From assembly GCA_036788835.1 (NCBI GenBank), contig DAIQMR010000015.1:1-51775 (forward strand): DNA of 51,775 bases, given 5' to 3'. Position 1 is the stretch's first letter, and every line of letters begins with the position of its first letter. Below, one piece after another: positions 1 to 6,930 of the stretch. This stretch comes from JALCSJ01 sp036788835 (GTDB lineage Bacteria > Bacillota > Negativicutes > Acidaminococcales > Acidaminococcaceae). The notes beneath the pieces were generated by a model, which was not told the origin of the DNA, searched no databases, and saw nothing but the letters and a program-made list of their open reading frames with translations. Both the position numbers and the translations under genes were made by a program.

Positions 1-350
1 TATCCGCTATAGTCTTATCCGTGGCTTTCTTATGATCCGCTATAGCTGTATCCGTAACTTGTTTATTATCAGCAATTGCCTTATCCGAAGCTTTTTTATT
101 ATCCGCTATAGTCTTATCCGTGGCTTTCTTATGATCCGCTATAGCTGTATCCGTAACTTGTTTATTATCAGCAATTGCCTTATCCGAAGCTTTTTTATTA
201 TCCGCTATAGTCTTATCCGTGGCTTTCTTATGATCCGCTATAGCTGTATCCGTAACTTGTTTATTATCAGCAATTGCCTTATCCGAAGCTTTTTTATTAT
301 CCGCTATAGTCTTATCCGTGGCTTTCTTATGATCCGCTATAGCTGTATCC
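1..350 (-). repeat. 99-bp tandem repeats inside adhesin stalk
   Basis: Three essentially identical 99-bp units begin at 1, 100 and 199, and a fourth partial unit begins at 298. Each encodes 33 residues, which is three 11-residue hendecads. The array continues past the window edge. The in-frame unit length means copy-number changes would lengthen or shorten the stalk without a frameshift. Confidence 0.92.
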
Positions 351-1480
351 GTGGCTTTTTTATGATCCGCTATAGCTGTATCCGTAACTTGTTTATTGTC
401 CGCTATGACCTTATCCGTGGCTTTCTTATTATCCGCTATAGCTTTAGTATTAATATCTAGCAATCTTTTGTAGTCATCAATGGTCGTCTTACTGTTCTCT
501 GCCTCTTTTGCAAGTTCCCCCACAGCATTTTGTACTGCCCAAAGCTGACTGCCGTTAACACCGTCGGTAGACGTCGGTGCAATCCTTCCTGCTGCCACAT
601 GATGAATTTGTCGCTCTTTACCCACAGAGCCTATACTAAGCGAACCGTTACTCAGGCTCCCCAGCCCTGCATATACACTAATATGTTTTACTCCACTAAT
701 GCAAATAGACATCTCCTTACTTTGTTCGTCCACATGTACTTCCGACGTTTCTGCATTGGAGCCCAGAACTATACTGTTCTCATGATTTCCTTTGGAATTG
801 TTACCTATAACAATGGTTCCTGCGGCCTCAGCACTGGAATTAACCCCTATGACATAACTATCTGCCGCTTTGTCCGTAATTATATTCTTATAGCCCAATG
901 CTCCTGAATTTTCTGCCTTCACTTTGTTTTCTGTTCCTATAGCATAGGATTGTTTTTTAAAGATGTCATTGAAATATCCTGCGGCAATAGTATCATCAGC
1001 TAGCGCATTATTATATGTACCCACGGCTGTAGAGCGCAAACCTTGGGCATCATTCATTCTTCCTACAGCAGTAGCGTAAGTCGATGTTGCATCATTATCG
1101 TGTCCCACTGCGGTAGCAAAATTTCCTGAAGCGGTATTATGTGTACCCTGAGCTGACGCATGATGTCCCGTGGCTGAGTTGTACGCTCCAAAAGCTGTAG
1201 ATTTCTCTGCTTGTGCAGTATTTTTATAGCCTATGACACTACTTGTGTAACCCAGTGCTTTATTGTTATATCCGATTGCACTAGCTTCGTCTCCTGTTGC
1301 TTCATTATGCCCACCTAAAGCCACTGCATTTTTTCCTGTTGCTTTATTTGTACCTTGTTGCTGTGCCAACACTTCTGAGCCAGCACCCACAAATAAGAAA
1401 CTGCCACACAATAAACCGCACAAAATTCTCCTGATTCTCTTGTTTCTTATGCTTTTAAAATTATTACCATCTTCTTTCAT
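1..1480 (-). CDS. Trimeric autotransporter adhesin (YadA-like), 3' end outside window
   Basis: This frame is open from an ATG at 1480 to the window edge, about 493 residues, with no stop. AGGAGG lies 10 nt before the ATG. The N-terminus has an extended signal peptide: a basic stretch near residues 12-18, a hydrophobic core, and likely cleavage after VLA around residue 40. Residues about 45-270 are a YadA-type head built of repeats such as TAVG, SAIG and NKATG. A neck motif (TSTDGVNGSQLWAV) follows. Then comes a coiled-coil stalk of 11-residue units resembling AIADNKKATDK, rich in K/D/A. The family is exported by Sec, trimerises, and anchors through a C-terminal beta-barrel that is not visible here. 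Such proteins bind host surfaces or matrix and require an outer membrane. The ligand cannot be inferred. Confidence 0.9.
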   Translation of the reverse strand, partial: MKEDGNNFKSIRNKRIRRILCGLLCGSFLFVGAGSEVLAQQQGTNKATGKNAVALGGHNEATGDEASAIGYNNKALGYTSSVIGYKNTAQAEKSTAFGAYNSATGHHASAQGTHNTASGNFATAVGHDNDATSTYATAVGRMNDAQGLRSTAVGTYNNALADDTIAAGYFNDIFKKQSYAIGTENKVKAENSGALGYKNIITDKAADSYVIGVNSSAEAAGTIVIGNNSKGNHENSIVLGSNAETSEVHVDEQSKEMSICISGVKHISVYAGLGSLSNGSLSIGSVGKERQIHHVAAGRIAPTSTDGVNGSQLWAVQNAVGELAKEAENSKTTIDDYKRLLDINTKAIADNKKATDKVIADNKQVTDTAIADHKKATDTAIADHKKATDKTIADNKKASDKAIADNKQVTDTAIADHKKATDKTIADNKKASDKAIADNKQVTDTAIADHKKATDKTIADNKKASDKAIADNKQVTDTAIADHKKATDKTIAD

Positions 1481-1535
1481 CACAACAAACCCTCCTAAAC
1501 TAGATTAGATTTTTAATTACATTTCAATTATCCTA

Positions 1536-1616
1536 ATTCAGTAGGTTTTTGGGTAGGCCGTGAGTCCGCCAATTTGTATTTGGCATGGCGGCACCACGCC
1601 AAATTACATCCTGAAT
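1536..1616 (-). promoter_or_regulatory. Candidate structured 5' leader of the adhesin gene
   Basis: Read on the minus strand, ATTCAG (1616-1611) can pair with CTGAAT (1541-1536). They enclose an 11-bp hairpin, ATTTGGCGTGG/CCATGCCAAAT (1604-1578), whose one non-Watson-Crick pair is G-U on this strand but A-C on the other. A weaker GGC/GCC hairpin follows. This gives a three-way-junction-like shape. I recognise no known riboswitch class. The promoter is uncertain; TTGGGA with ATATAT near 1620-1645 is possible. Confidence 0.35.
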
Positions 1617-1663
1617 ATATCTGTTACAATTGTAAGTGTCCCAAAAGTAACACTTATTTGCTC

Positions 1664-1692
1664 TTGCCATTTGAGCCCCAAAACTGTAAAAT
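1664..1692 (+). promoter_or_regulatory. Predicted uraA promoter
   Basis: TTGCCA (1664-1669), a 17-bp spacer and TAAAAT (1687-1692) lie about 30 bp before the uraA start. Just upstream are a perfect 12-bp palindrome, TTACAATTGTAA (1624-1635), and a 7-bp-stem inverted repeat (1633-1656) that could be operators. Confidence 0.5.
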
Positions 1693-1721
1693 ATACACAG
1701 TAAATATTAGGGGGCCAAAAT

Positions 1722-2972
1722 ATGCAAAATCATGTTATTCAAGTAGAGGAACGTCCGCCTTTGCCCATGTTCCTGCCATTATGTCTGCAACACCTATTTG
1801 CCATGTTTGGGGCAACAATATTAGTACCTTTCCTGTTCAAAGTGGATCCAACTACCTGTATTTTTCTTAACGGTGTGGGCACTTTGCTTTTTATTTTTCT
1901 GACGAAAGGTAAGGTCCCTGCTTATTTGGGTTCTAGTTTTGCCATTATTTCTCCGGTACTTTTAGTTCTGCAAAACTCACCTTATTCGGCGGTACAGTCA
2001 GGTTTTATTGTTTTCGGTCTAGTGTACGTTGTGGTGGCTTTCCTAATTAAGAAAGTCGGTACTTCCTGGATTGATATTGTCTTTCCGCCGGCAGCCATGG
2101 GTGCTATCGTGGCCATCATCGGATTGGAGCTTGCCCCTACTGCCGCTGCCATGGCCGGTCTGACAGACAAGACCTTGAACTTCCAACACATTGGGGTAGC
2201 ATTGTTCACCTTAGCCGTAACCATTATTGCCAGCGTGGCCTTCCGTGGTTTTTTAGCAATCATTCCTATTTTGTTCGGTGTTGGTTGTGGTTATGTAGCC
2301 GCCGTTTGTGTGGGCATGGTAGACTTCACCCCGGTTATGAATGCGCCTTGGTTCAAAGTTCCTACTTTCAGTGCTCCCACTTTTGATTTAAATGCCATAA
2401 TGATTATCACACCGGCCGTACTTGTTACTCTTGCCGAACACATTGGGCACTTAATTGTTACCGGCAATATCGTTGGCCGGGACTTGGTTAAAGACCCCGG
2501 TCTTACAAGAACCCTGCTGGGTGATGGCCTTGCAACTTCTTTAGCCGGTGCTTTTGGTGGTACTCCTAATACGACTTATGGTGAAAACATTGGTGTAATG
2601 GCCCTGACCAGAGTGTACAGTGTCTGGGTTATCGGCGGAGCAGCAGTTTGTGCCATTCTCCTGTCCTTTATTGGCAAGCTTAGTGAATTAATTCGCAGCA
2701 TTCCCAGTCCTGTAATGGGCGGTGTATGTTTGCTCCTATTTGGTGTCATTGCCGTTTCCGGCATTCGGATTTTCGTGGACAGACAGGTTGACTTCACTAA
2801 ATCACGCAATATGGTTATGACTGGCACGATTATGATTATCGGTCTCTCCGGTGCAAAAATTACGTTCGGCACTATCACGGTACAAGGCATGGTACTTGCC
2901 ACACTGGTGGCTGTATGCATGAGTCTGGTTTTCCGTGTCTTCGATAAGATTGGCATTATGAAAGAATACTAA
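1722..2972 (+). CDS. uraA: Uracil permease, UraA/NCS2 family
   Basis: This 416-residue protein is close to full family length and resembles E. coli UraA throughout. It is an inner-membrane H+-coupled uracil importer with about 14 membrane segments. It begins with the typical ERPPL...LSLQHLFAMFG-type segment (here LCLQHLFAMFG at 20-30). Substrate and proton residues of UraA appear in equivalent places: Glu239 and His243 in TLAEHIGHL, and Glu288 in TTYGENIGVM. The start is supported by AGGGGG about 7 nt upstream. It is monocistronic: it has its own promoter and a strong terminator right after the stop. The neighbouring genes face the other way. Xanthine or other NCS2 substrates are less likely given the close UraA match. 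Confidence 0.93.
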   Translation: MQNHVIQVEERPPLPMFLPLCLQHLFAMFGATILVPFLFKVDPTTCIFLNGVGTLLFIFLTKGKVPAYLGSSFAIISPVLLVLQNSPYSAVQSGFIVFGLVYVVVAFLIKKVGTSWIDIVFPPAAMGAIVAIIGLELAPTAAAMAGLTDKTLNFQHIGVALFTLAVTIIASVAFRGFLAIIPILFGVGCGYVAAVCVGMVDFTPVMNAPWFKVPTFSAPTFDLNAIMIITPAVLVTLAEHIGHLIVTGNIVGRDLVKDPGLTRTLLGDGLATSLAGAFGGTPNTTYGENIGVMALTRVYSVWVIGGAAVCAILLSFIGKLSELIRSIPSPVMGGVCLLLFGVIAVSGIRIFVDRQVDFTKSRNMVMTGTIMIIGLSGAKITFGTITVQGMVLATLVAVCMSLVFRVFDKIGIMKEY

Positions 2973-2980
2973 GTAAAAAA

Positions 2981-3017
2981 AATACTGCCTTACCGGTAAA
3001 TCCGGTAAGGCAGTATT
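2981..3017. terminator. Bidirectional intrinsic terminator after uraA
   Basis: A perfect 16-bp stem, AATACTGCCTTACCGG (2981-2996), pairs with its complement at 3002-3017 across a 5-nt loop. A T-run follows on the plus strand and an A-run precedes it, so it can work in both directions. Confidence 0.92.
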
Positions 3018-3144
3018 TTTTATGCTATAATAGTATCGTGTACGAGCGTAACACTGTAATAACGAAGCAAGGGAACACTAAAACTGGTTGGACATACTCC
3101 ACCGAAGCGGCGTTACAAACAGACCAGTCTCTTAGTTATATTAA

Positions 3145-3188
3145 AAAGCACGAACATGAGAGCTTGCGAGTTCTCACGTTCGTGCTTT
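3145..3188 (-). terminator. Intrinsic terminator downstream of the CoA-transferase gene
   Basis: AAAGCACGAAC (3145-3155) pairs with 3178-3188, and TGAGA/TCTCA extends the stem after one mismatch. On the minus strand a T-run follows the stem, as expected for ending the CoA-transferase transcript. Confidence 0.75.
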
Positions 3189-3195
3189 ATTTTGT

Positions 3196-3230
3196 AATGA
3201 TACAAAAGTGACAGTCACTTTTGTATCATT
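3196..3230. repeat. Dispersed 3'-end palindrome, copy 1
   Basis: This is a perfect 17+1+17 palindrome with core ACAAAAGTGAC-A-GTCACTTTTGT. It overlaps the stop codon of the CoA-transferase gene by two bases. Related copies lie at 29784-29820 and 45034-45064. Confidence 0.85.
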
Positions 3231-4578
3231 ATCTCTTGTTAGAGTTTTTCCAAATGCCCAGCTTTTCGGCATCGGCAATTAGTTGCTCTCTGCACTTAGG
3301 ATGGGCCACTGAAATCAGACGCTCCGCTCTCTGCCAGGTAGTAGCACCCTTAAGGTTTACCATGCCATACTCCGTAACAAAATATTGAGTATTGGTTCTG
3401 GTAGCAGTAACTGCATCACCACTGGTCAGCACGGGAACAATACGGCTCTTGGTTTCCCCTGCGTGATTGGTATAGGCAGAGGAACAGCAGATGAAGCTCT
3501 TGCCGCCCTTGGACAAATAAGCCCCCAATACGAAATCCAGCTGTCCGCCGGCACCGCTAATATGCCTTGTTCCGGCCGTTTCAGAAGCAACCTGACCGGT
3601 CAAATCTACTTCGATGGTATTATTGATAGACATAAAATTATCGATTTGCGCTACAACCCGTACATCGTTAACATAGTCAACAGGCGCACCCATTACAGCA
3701 GGATTGTTGTTCACATAATCATACAGTTTTTGTGTGCCGGCACCAAAGGTAAATACCTGACGGCCTTTATCCAAGGTCTTTTTGGCACAGGTTAATTTTC
3801 CTGCCATGGCAATATCCACAAAAGAATCAACATACATTTCTGTGTGCACGCCTAAATCTTTCAAATCAGATTGGGCAATCATGGCGCCTACAGCGTTAGG
3901 CATACCACCGATACCTAATTGCAGGCAGGCACCGTTGGGAATTTCCGGAACGATTAGTTTGGCAACCGCTTCATCCACTTCACTGGGTTTGCCGCTTGGC
4001 AACATGCCAATTGGTGCGCCGCCATTGTCCACAATCAAGTCCACGTCATCAATGTGTACGCTGACCTCATGCCCACCTAAAACCACGGGCATGTTTTTAT
4101 TTACTTCCACAACTACTTTGTCAGATACGTCAATAACCGCAGCAATATCGGAAGCACTGAGTCCATAGTTGAAATAACCATGCTGGTCCATGGGCGCTAC
4201 CTGAATAAATGCCACGTTGACGTGTTTAATATTATCACGATAGTATCTGAGCAGCTCGGAAAATCTCAAAGGACTGTAGTAGCCGATTCCTTGGTCGATT
4301 AGCTTTCTCTCGTAGCCGGAAGCATGCCAAGAATTCCAAGTCATTCGTTGGTGCGCATCGGGAATCTTGGCAACTTCCGGAGTCCACAATGCCACGCCGC
4401 CCCGGAAATTGATATCCTGTAAATCAGGCTCCTTGACCATTCTCTCCGCCAAGGCTTTATCCAGCACCAGGGGATGATTGGCACACCAGCCGTAGTCCAC
4501 CCAGTCACCTGATTTAACAATTTTAACCGCTTCTTCAGGAGACGTTAATTTTTTCTTGTATTCTTCTGCATAATTCAT
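3229..4578 (-). CDS. Acetyl-CoA hydrolase/transferase family; likely butyryl- or propionyl-CoA:acetate CoA-transferase
   Basis: This 449-residue protein belongs to the class I CoA-transferase family that includes butyryl-CoA:acetate and 4-hydroxybutyrate CoA-transferases. The probable catalytic glutamate is Glu247 in GVHTEMYVDSF, which forms the glutamyl-CoA intermediate. The glycine-rich loop is GIGGMPNAV (222-230), and the conserved C-terminal block is GAGGQLDFVLG. It would act in the cytosol, swapping CoA between a fermentation acyl-CoA and acetate (or succinate) and saving the thioester energy. AGAGGT precedes the ATG. A promoter lies at 4623-4651, so it is transcribed apart from the upstream dehydrogenase. 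The exact acyl substrate cannot be read from sequence alone. Confidence 0.85.
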   Translation of the reverse strand: MNYAEEYKKKLTSPEEAVKIVKSGDWVDYGWCANHPLVLDKALAERMVKEPDLQDINFRGGVALWTPEVAKIPDAHQRMTWNSWHASGYERKLIDQGIGYYSPLRFSELLRYYRDNIKHVNVAFIQVAPMDQHGYFNYGLSASDIAAVIDVSDKVVVEVNKNMPVVLGGHEVSVHIDDVDLIVDNGGAPIGMLPSGKPSEVDEAVAKLIVPEIPNGACLQLGIGGMPNAVGAMIAQSDLKDLGVHTEMYVDSFVDIAMAGKLTCAKKTLDKGRQVFTFGAGTQKLYDYVNNNPAVMGAPVDYVNDVRVVAQIDNFMSINNTIEVDLTGQVASETAGTRHISGAGGQLDFVLGAYLSKGGKSFICCSSAYTNHAGETKSRIVPVLTSGDAVTATRTNTQYFVTEYGMVNLKGATTWQRAERLISVAHPKCREQLIADAEKLGIWKNSNKR

Positions 4579-4622
4579 CTTCCATCTACCTCTTTCGCAA
4601 GTTTTAATATCTTAACAATATA

Positions 4623-4651
4623 ATTCTAACAAAGTTACATTACAGGTGCAA
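4623..4651 (-). promoter_or_regulatory. Predicted promoter of the CoA-transferase gene
   Basis: On the minus strand TTGCAC (4651-4646), a 17-bp spacer and TAGAAT (4628-4623) lie about 45 bp before the start codon, in the short gap after the dehydrogenase gene. Confidence 0.6.
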
Positions 4652-4685
4652 GGATAATTATGCAATAAAAACCTTAACCTTGTTT

Positions 4686-5546
4686 TTATTTATAATATTT
4701 CAATAAAATTTGAGTTCCTTTCGTGCCTTCTCCCGCATCTTCCAACGTTTTAGCTTCTTCCAAAACCTGACGCAAAATCGGCAGCTCAATGTGATAATCC
4801 CCGCTGGTTTCCGCACCAATACGCATATCTTTGATAAAATGCTTCAGCATAAAACCGGGGTCGAAGTTTCCTTGCAAACCTTTAGCTACCACATTCGACA
4901 TTTGAGCACTGCTGGCCGCTCCGGTAGAAATAGCGGCAAAAACCTTCTCAATATCCAATCCGCTGGCCTTAGCATAGGTAAATGCCTCACAAGCTCCTGC
5001 CAATGCCCCGGCGATGGCTATTTGGTTGCACATTTTAGTCTTTTGTCCCGCTCCGGCTGTTCCTTCGTAAACAATATTCTTGCCCATGACCCGGAAAATC
5101 GGTTGTACGGCGTCAAAATCCTCTTGTGTGCCACCTACCAGAATAGTCAGTGTAGCATTCTTGGCACCTGTATCTCCCCCTGTAACCGGGGCATCCAGAA
5201 CCTTAAGACCTTTTTTAGCTCCCTCCCTGGCAATCTTTTCTGCCAAAACCGGGGAAGAAGTTGTCATATCGATTAAATAAGTCCCTTGAGCAGCCTTTTC
5301 CACAATGCCGCCTTTGCCCAAATAGATTTCTTCCACATCTTTGGGGTAGCCCACCATGGAAATAACCACGTCGCAGCCTACAGCACACTCTCCGGCACTG
5401 GCACACCAGTGTGCACCTCTTGCCACTAGTCCGTCTGTTTTAGCCTTTGTATGGTTATACACATTCAGTTCATAGCCAGCGTCCATAAGATGTCCGGCCA
5501 TTGCCCCGCCCATAATGCCTGTTCCTACAAAGCCTATTTTTTTCAT
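4686..5546 (-). CDS. NAD(P)-dependent beta-hydroxyacid dehydrogenase (GarR/3-hydroxyisobutyrate dehydrogenase family)
   Basis: This 286-residue cytosolic oxidoreductase is of usual family length. It has an N-terminal Rossmann motif GFVGTGIMGGAM, the substrate motif DAPVTGGDTGAKNATL near residues 120-135, and the catalytic-lysine segment GAGQKTKMCNQ (Lys near 170). Members reduce tartronate semialdehyde or oxidise 3-hydroxyisobutyrate-type acids; I cannot tell which. The ATG at 5546 has GAGGAG upstream. The frame stays open further 5', but that extension runs through the promoter-like TATAAT near 5610 and is unlikely to be translated. It lies downstream of a YheO-type regulator in the same direction. 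Confidence 0.82.
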   Translation of the reverse strand: MKKIGFVGTGIMGGAMAGHLMDAGYELNVYNHTKAKTDGLVARGAHWCASAGECAVGCDVVISMVGYPKDVEEIYLGKGGIVEKAAQGTYLIDMTTSSPVLAEKIAREGAKKGLKVLDAPVTGGDTGAKNATLTILVGGTQEDFDAVQPIFRVMGKNIVYEGTAGAGQKTKMCNQIAIAGALAGACEAFTYAKASGLDIEKVFAAISTGAASSAQMSNVVAKGLQGNFDPGFMLKHFIKDMRIGAETSGDYHIELPILRQVLEEAKTLEDAGEGTKGTQILLKYYK

Positions 5547-5623
5547 TTTTTCACTCCTCGTATTTTTATTCGCTTCAACAAAAAACAAACATAACAACCT
5601 TAATGCTATTATAGCACAACCAC

Positions 5624-5664
5624 AACAGTAAAGACGGCCCCACATGGGAACCGTCTTTACTGTT
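5624..5664. terminator. Hairpin between the regulator and dehydrogenase genes
   Basis: A perfect 14-bp inverted repeat, AACAGTAAAGACGG (5624-5637) with 5651-5664, begins at the regulator's stop codon. Neither side has a strong T-run, so termination may be partial and the dehydrogenase may be partly co-transcribed. Confidence 0.55.
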
Positions 5665-6301
5665 ATTTATTCTTTTTGATATATCTGTAGACCGTAGGCT
5701 CAGAAATATTGAGTTGTTTGGCAATCTCGATAACTGCGCCTTTCATGTTATGGACTCCGGCCTTCATAAGATGGTCGATAACTATACCTCTTTCACTGGT
5801 TGTCATCCTCTGGGGCTGAATGCCCGAGATTCTGATTTCTTCGCTGACCATCTTAGGCAAAAGGTCTGCTATAGGCGTGTCCAGTGATTCCTTGACTTCT
5901 GTGCCTCCGTCTACTAAATTATAGTGCTTTTTCACGGCAGCCAGAACATTATCCAGGTCATCAATGGCGTCCATATCGCGATTAATGCAGAGCAGCCCAA
6001 TTAATTCTCCATCATGTTTGATAAAAAATGAGGAGGAAATGAAATTTTTGCCCTTACTTTTTGCATTATAGTTCGATAAATAATTTTCTTTTTCATACTG
6101 CTTGTCCTGCATGATTTTGACAGCTAAATCCGTAAAAGGACTGCCTACCTTACGTCCTGTGTGAAAGCCATTGGCAATAGCTATAACAGAATGTTTGGGC
6201 TGAGAAACATCATGTAAAAGCACCTCGCAGCTATCCCCGCACAGATTAGCTATAAATTGCACCAAAGGTTTATATGGGTCCAGCAAAGGGTTGTTGCGCA
6301 T
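5663..6301 (-). CDS. YheO/DauR-type transcriptional regulator (PAS-like plus HTH)
   Basis: This 212-residue protein has the two-part layout of the YheO family. Residues about 6-115 form a PAS-like sensor domain with the family-typical FIANLCGDSCEVLLHD start. Residues about 165-208 form a C-terminal helix-turn-helix ending in EIAKQLNISEPTVYRYIKK. AGGAGG lies 6 nt before the ATG. It is divergent from ridA. Two inverted copies of ATTTTATATTAC in the shared intergenic region are candidate binding sites. The best-studied relative, DauR, represses D-arginine catabolism. Here the neighbours suggest control of ridA and perhaps the downstream dehydrogenase. The ligand is unknown. Confidence 0.8.
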   Translation of the reverse strand: MRNNPLLDPYKPLVQFIANLCGDSCEVLLHDVSQPKHSVIAIANGFHTGRKVGSPFTDLAVKIMQDKQYEKENYLSNYNAKSKGKNFISSSFFIKHDGELIGLLCINRDMDAIDDLDNVLAAVKKHYNLVDGGTEVKESLDTPIADLLPKMVSEEIRISGIQPQRMTTSERGIVIDHLMKAGVHNMKGAVIEIAKQLNISEPTVYRYIKKNK

Positions 6302-6338
6302 AGAATCCTCCTGCTAATATATTTTTTATTATAATTTT

Positions 6339-6453
6339 ATTTTATATTACGTTATGATAAAAGTCAATTAATTTCTGCAATATTTTTTTCATTGTGATAG
6401 AAATTGTTGCATAGTTTAAGTTTTTATGCTATAATCTCTATGTAATATAAAAT
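6339..6453. promoter_or_regulatory. Paired inverted operators between regulator gene and ridA
   Basis: ATTTTATATTACGTT (6339-6353) recurs inverted as TATGTAATATAAAAT (6439-6453), matching at 13 of 15 positions. The second copy lies at the expected ridA transcription start and the first in front of the regulator gene. This suits autoregulation plus ridA control. Confidence 0.5.
6407..6435 (+). promoter_or_regulatory. ridA promoter
   Basis: TTGCAT (6407-6412), a 17-bp spacer and a consensus TATAAT (6430-6435). AGGAGG (6458-6463) is placed 7 nt before the ridA ATG. Confidence 0.85.
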
Positions 6454-6470
6454 TCTTAGGAGGTTTCATT

Positions 6471-6851
6471 ATGAGTAAAAATGTTATTCACACAGACCAT
6501 GCACCTGCAGCTATTGGTCCGTATTCTCAAGCTATTAAAGCAAATGGTATGTTGTTTGTTTCAGGCCAGATTCCCATTAATCCCGCTTCCGGCGCCATTG
6601 ATGGCAAAGACATTACCGCCCAAACCACTCAGGTTTTTGAAAATCTGAAAGCTATTATTGCCCAAGCAGGCGGCGATATGAGTTCCATAGTTAAAACAAC
6701 TGTATATTTACAGGACATTAAGGATTTCGTTGCCATGAATAATGTGTATGCTACCTATTTCACCGGCGACTACCCGGCTCGTGTAGCTGTACAAGTTGCT
6801 GCTCTCCCCAAAGGAGCTTTAGTGGAAATTGATGCTATCTGCGCTCTATAA
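6471..6851 (+). CDS. ridA: RidA family enamine/imine deaminase
   Basis: This 126-residue protein is exactly family length. RidA hydrolyses reactive 2-aminoacrylate and related enamines released by PLP-dependent serine/threonine dehydratases, giving 2-oxoacids and ammonia. The key arginine is Arg104 in the PARVAVQVAALPKGA segment, and Glu119 in VEIDAIC matches the second conserved residue. It opens with the typical GPYSQAI motif. Its role fits the PLP threonine dehydratase encoded 7.5 kb away. It has its own consensus promoter and a strong terminator, and it diverges from the YheO-type regulator. Confidence 0.95.
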   Translation: MSKNVIHTDHAPAAIGPYSQAIKANGMLFVSGQIPINPASGAIDGKDITAQTTQVFENLKAIIAQAGGDMSSIVKTTVYLQDIKDFVAMNNVYATYFTGDYPARVAVQVAALPKGALVEIDAICAL

Positions 6852-6871
6852 TTACCAGTTTTCCCGCACAA

Positions 6872-6895
6872 AAGCCCGGCCATAAGGCCGGGCTT
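6872..6895 (+). terminator. ridA terminator
   Basis: A perfect 10-bp GC-rich stem, AAGCCCGGCC/GGCCGGGCTT, with a 4-nt loop and a following T-rich tract. It sits between the converging ridA and nifJ genes. Confidence 0.9.
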
Positions 6896-6930
6896 ATTTT
6901 TTATGTCTAAAAACAACATGCTACGAATTA

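Noticed and set aside
1..350. CRISPR array
   Set aside because: The 99-bp units are contiguous and in frame, with no unique spacers.
32..460. Forward-strand ORF of repeated MIRYSCIRN-type units
   Set aside because: It is the reverse-strand shadow of the adhesin stalk repeats, which read as a proper coiled coil with signal peptide, head and neck on the minus strand.
4686..5645. Longer N-terminus (33 extra residues) for the beta-hydroxyacid dehydrogenase
   Set aside because: The extension crosses a TATAAT promoter element and a hairpin; the Rossmann motif and an RBS fix the start at 5546.
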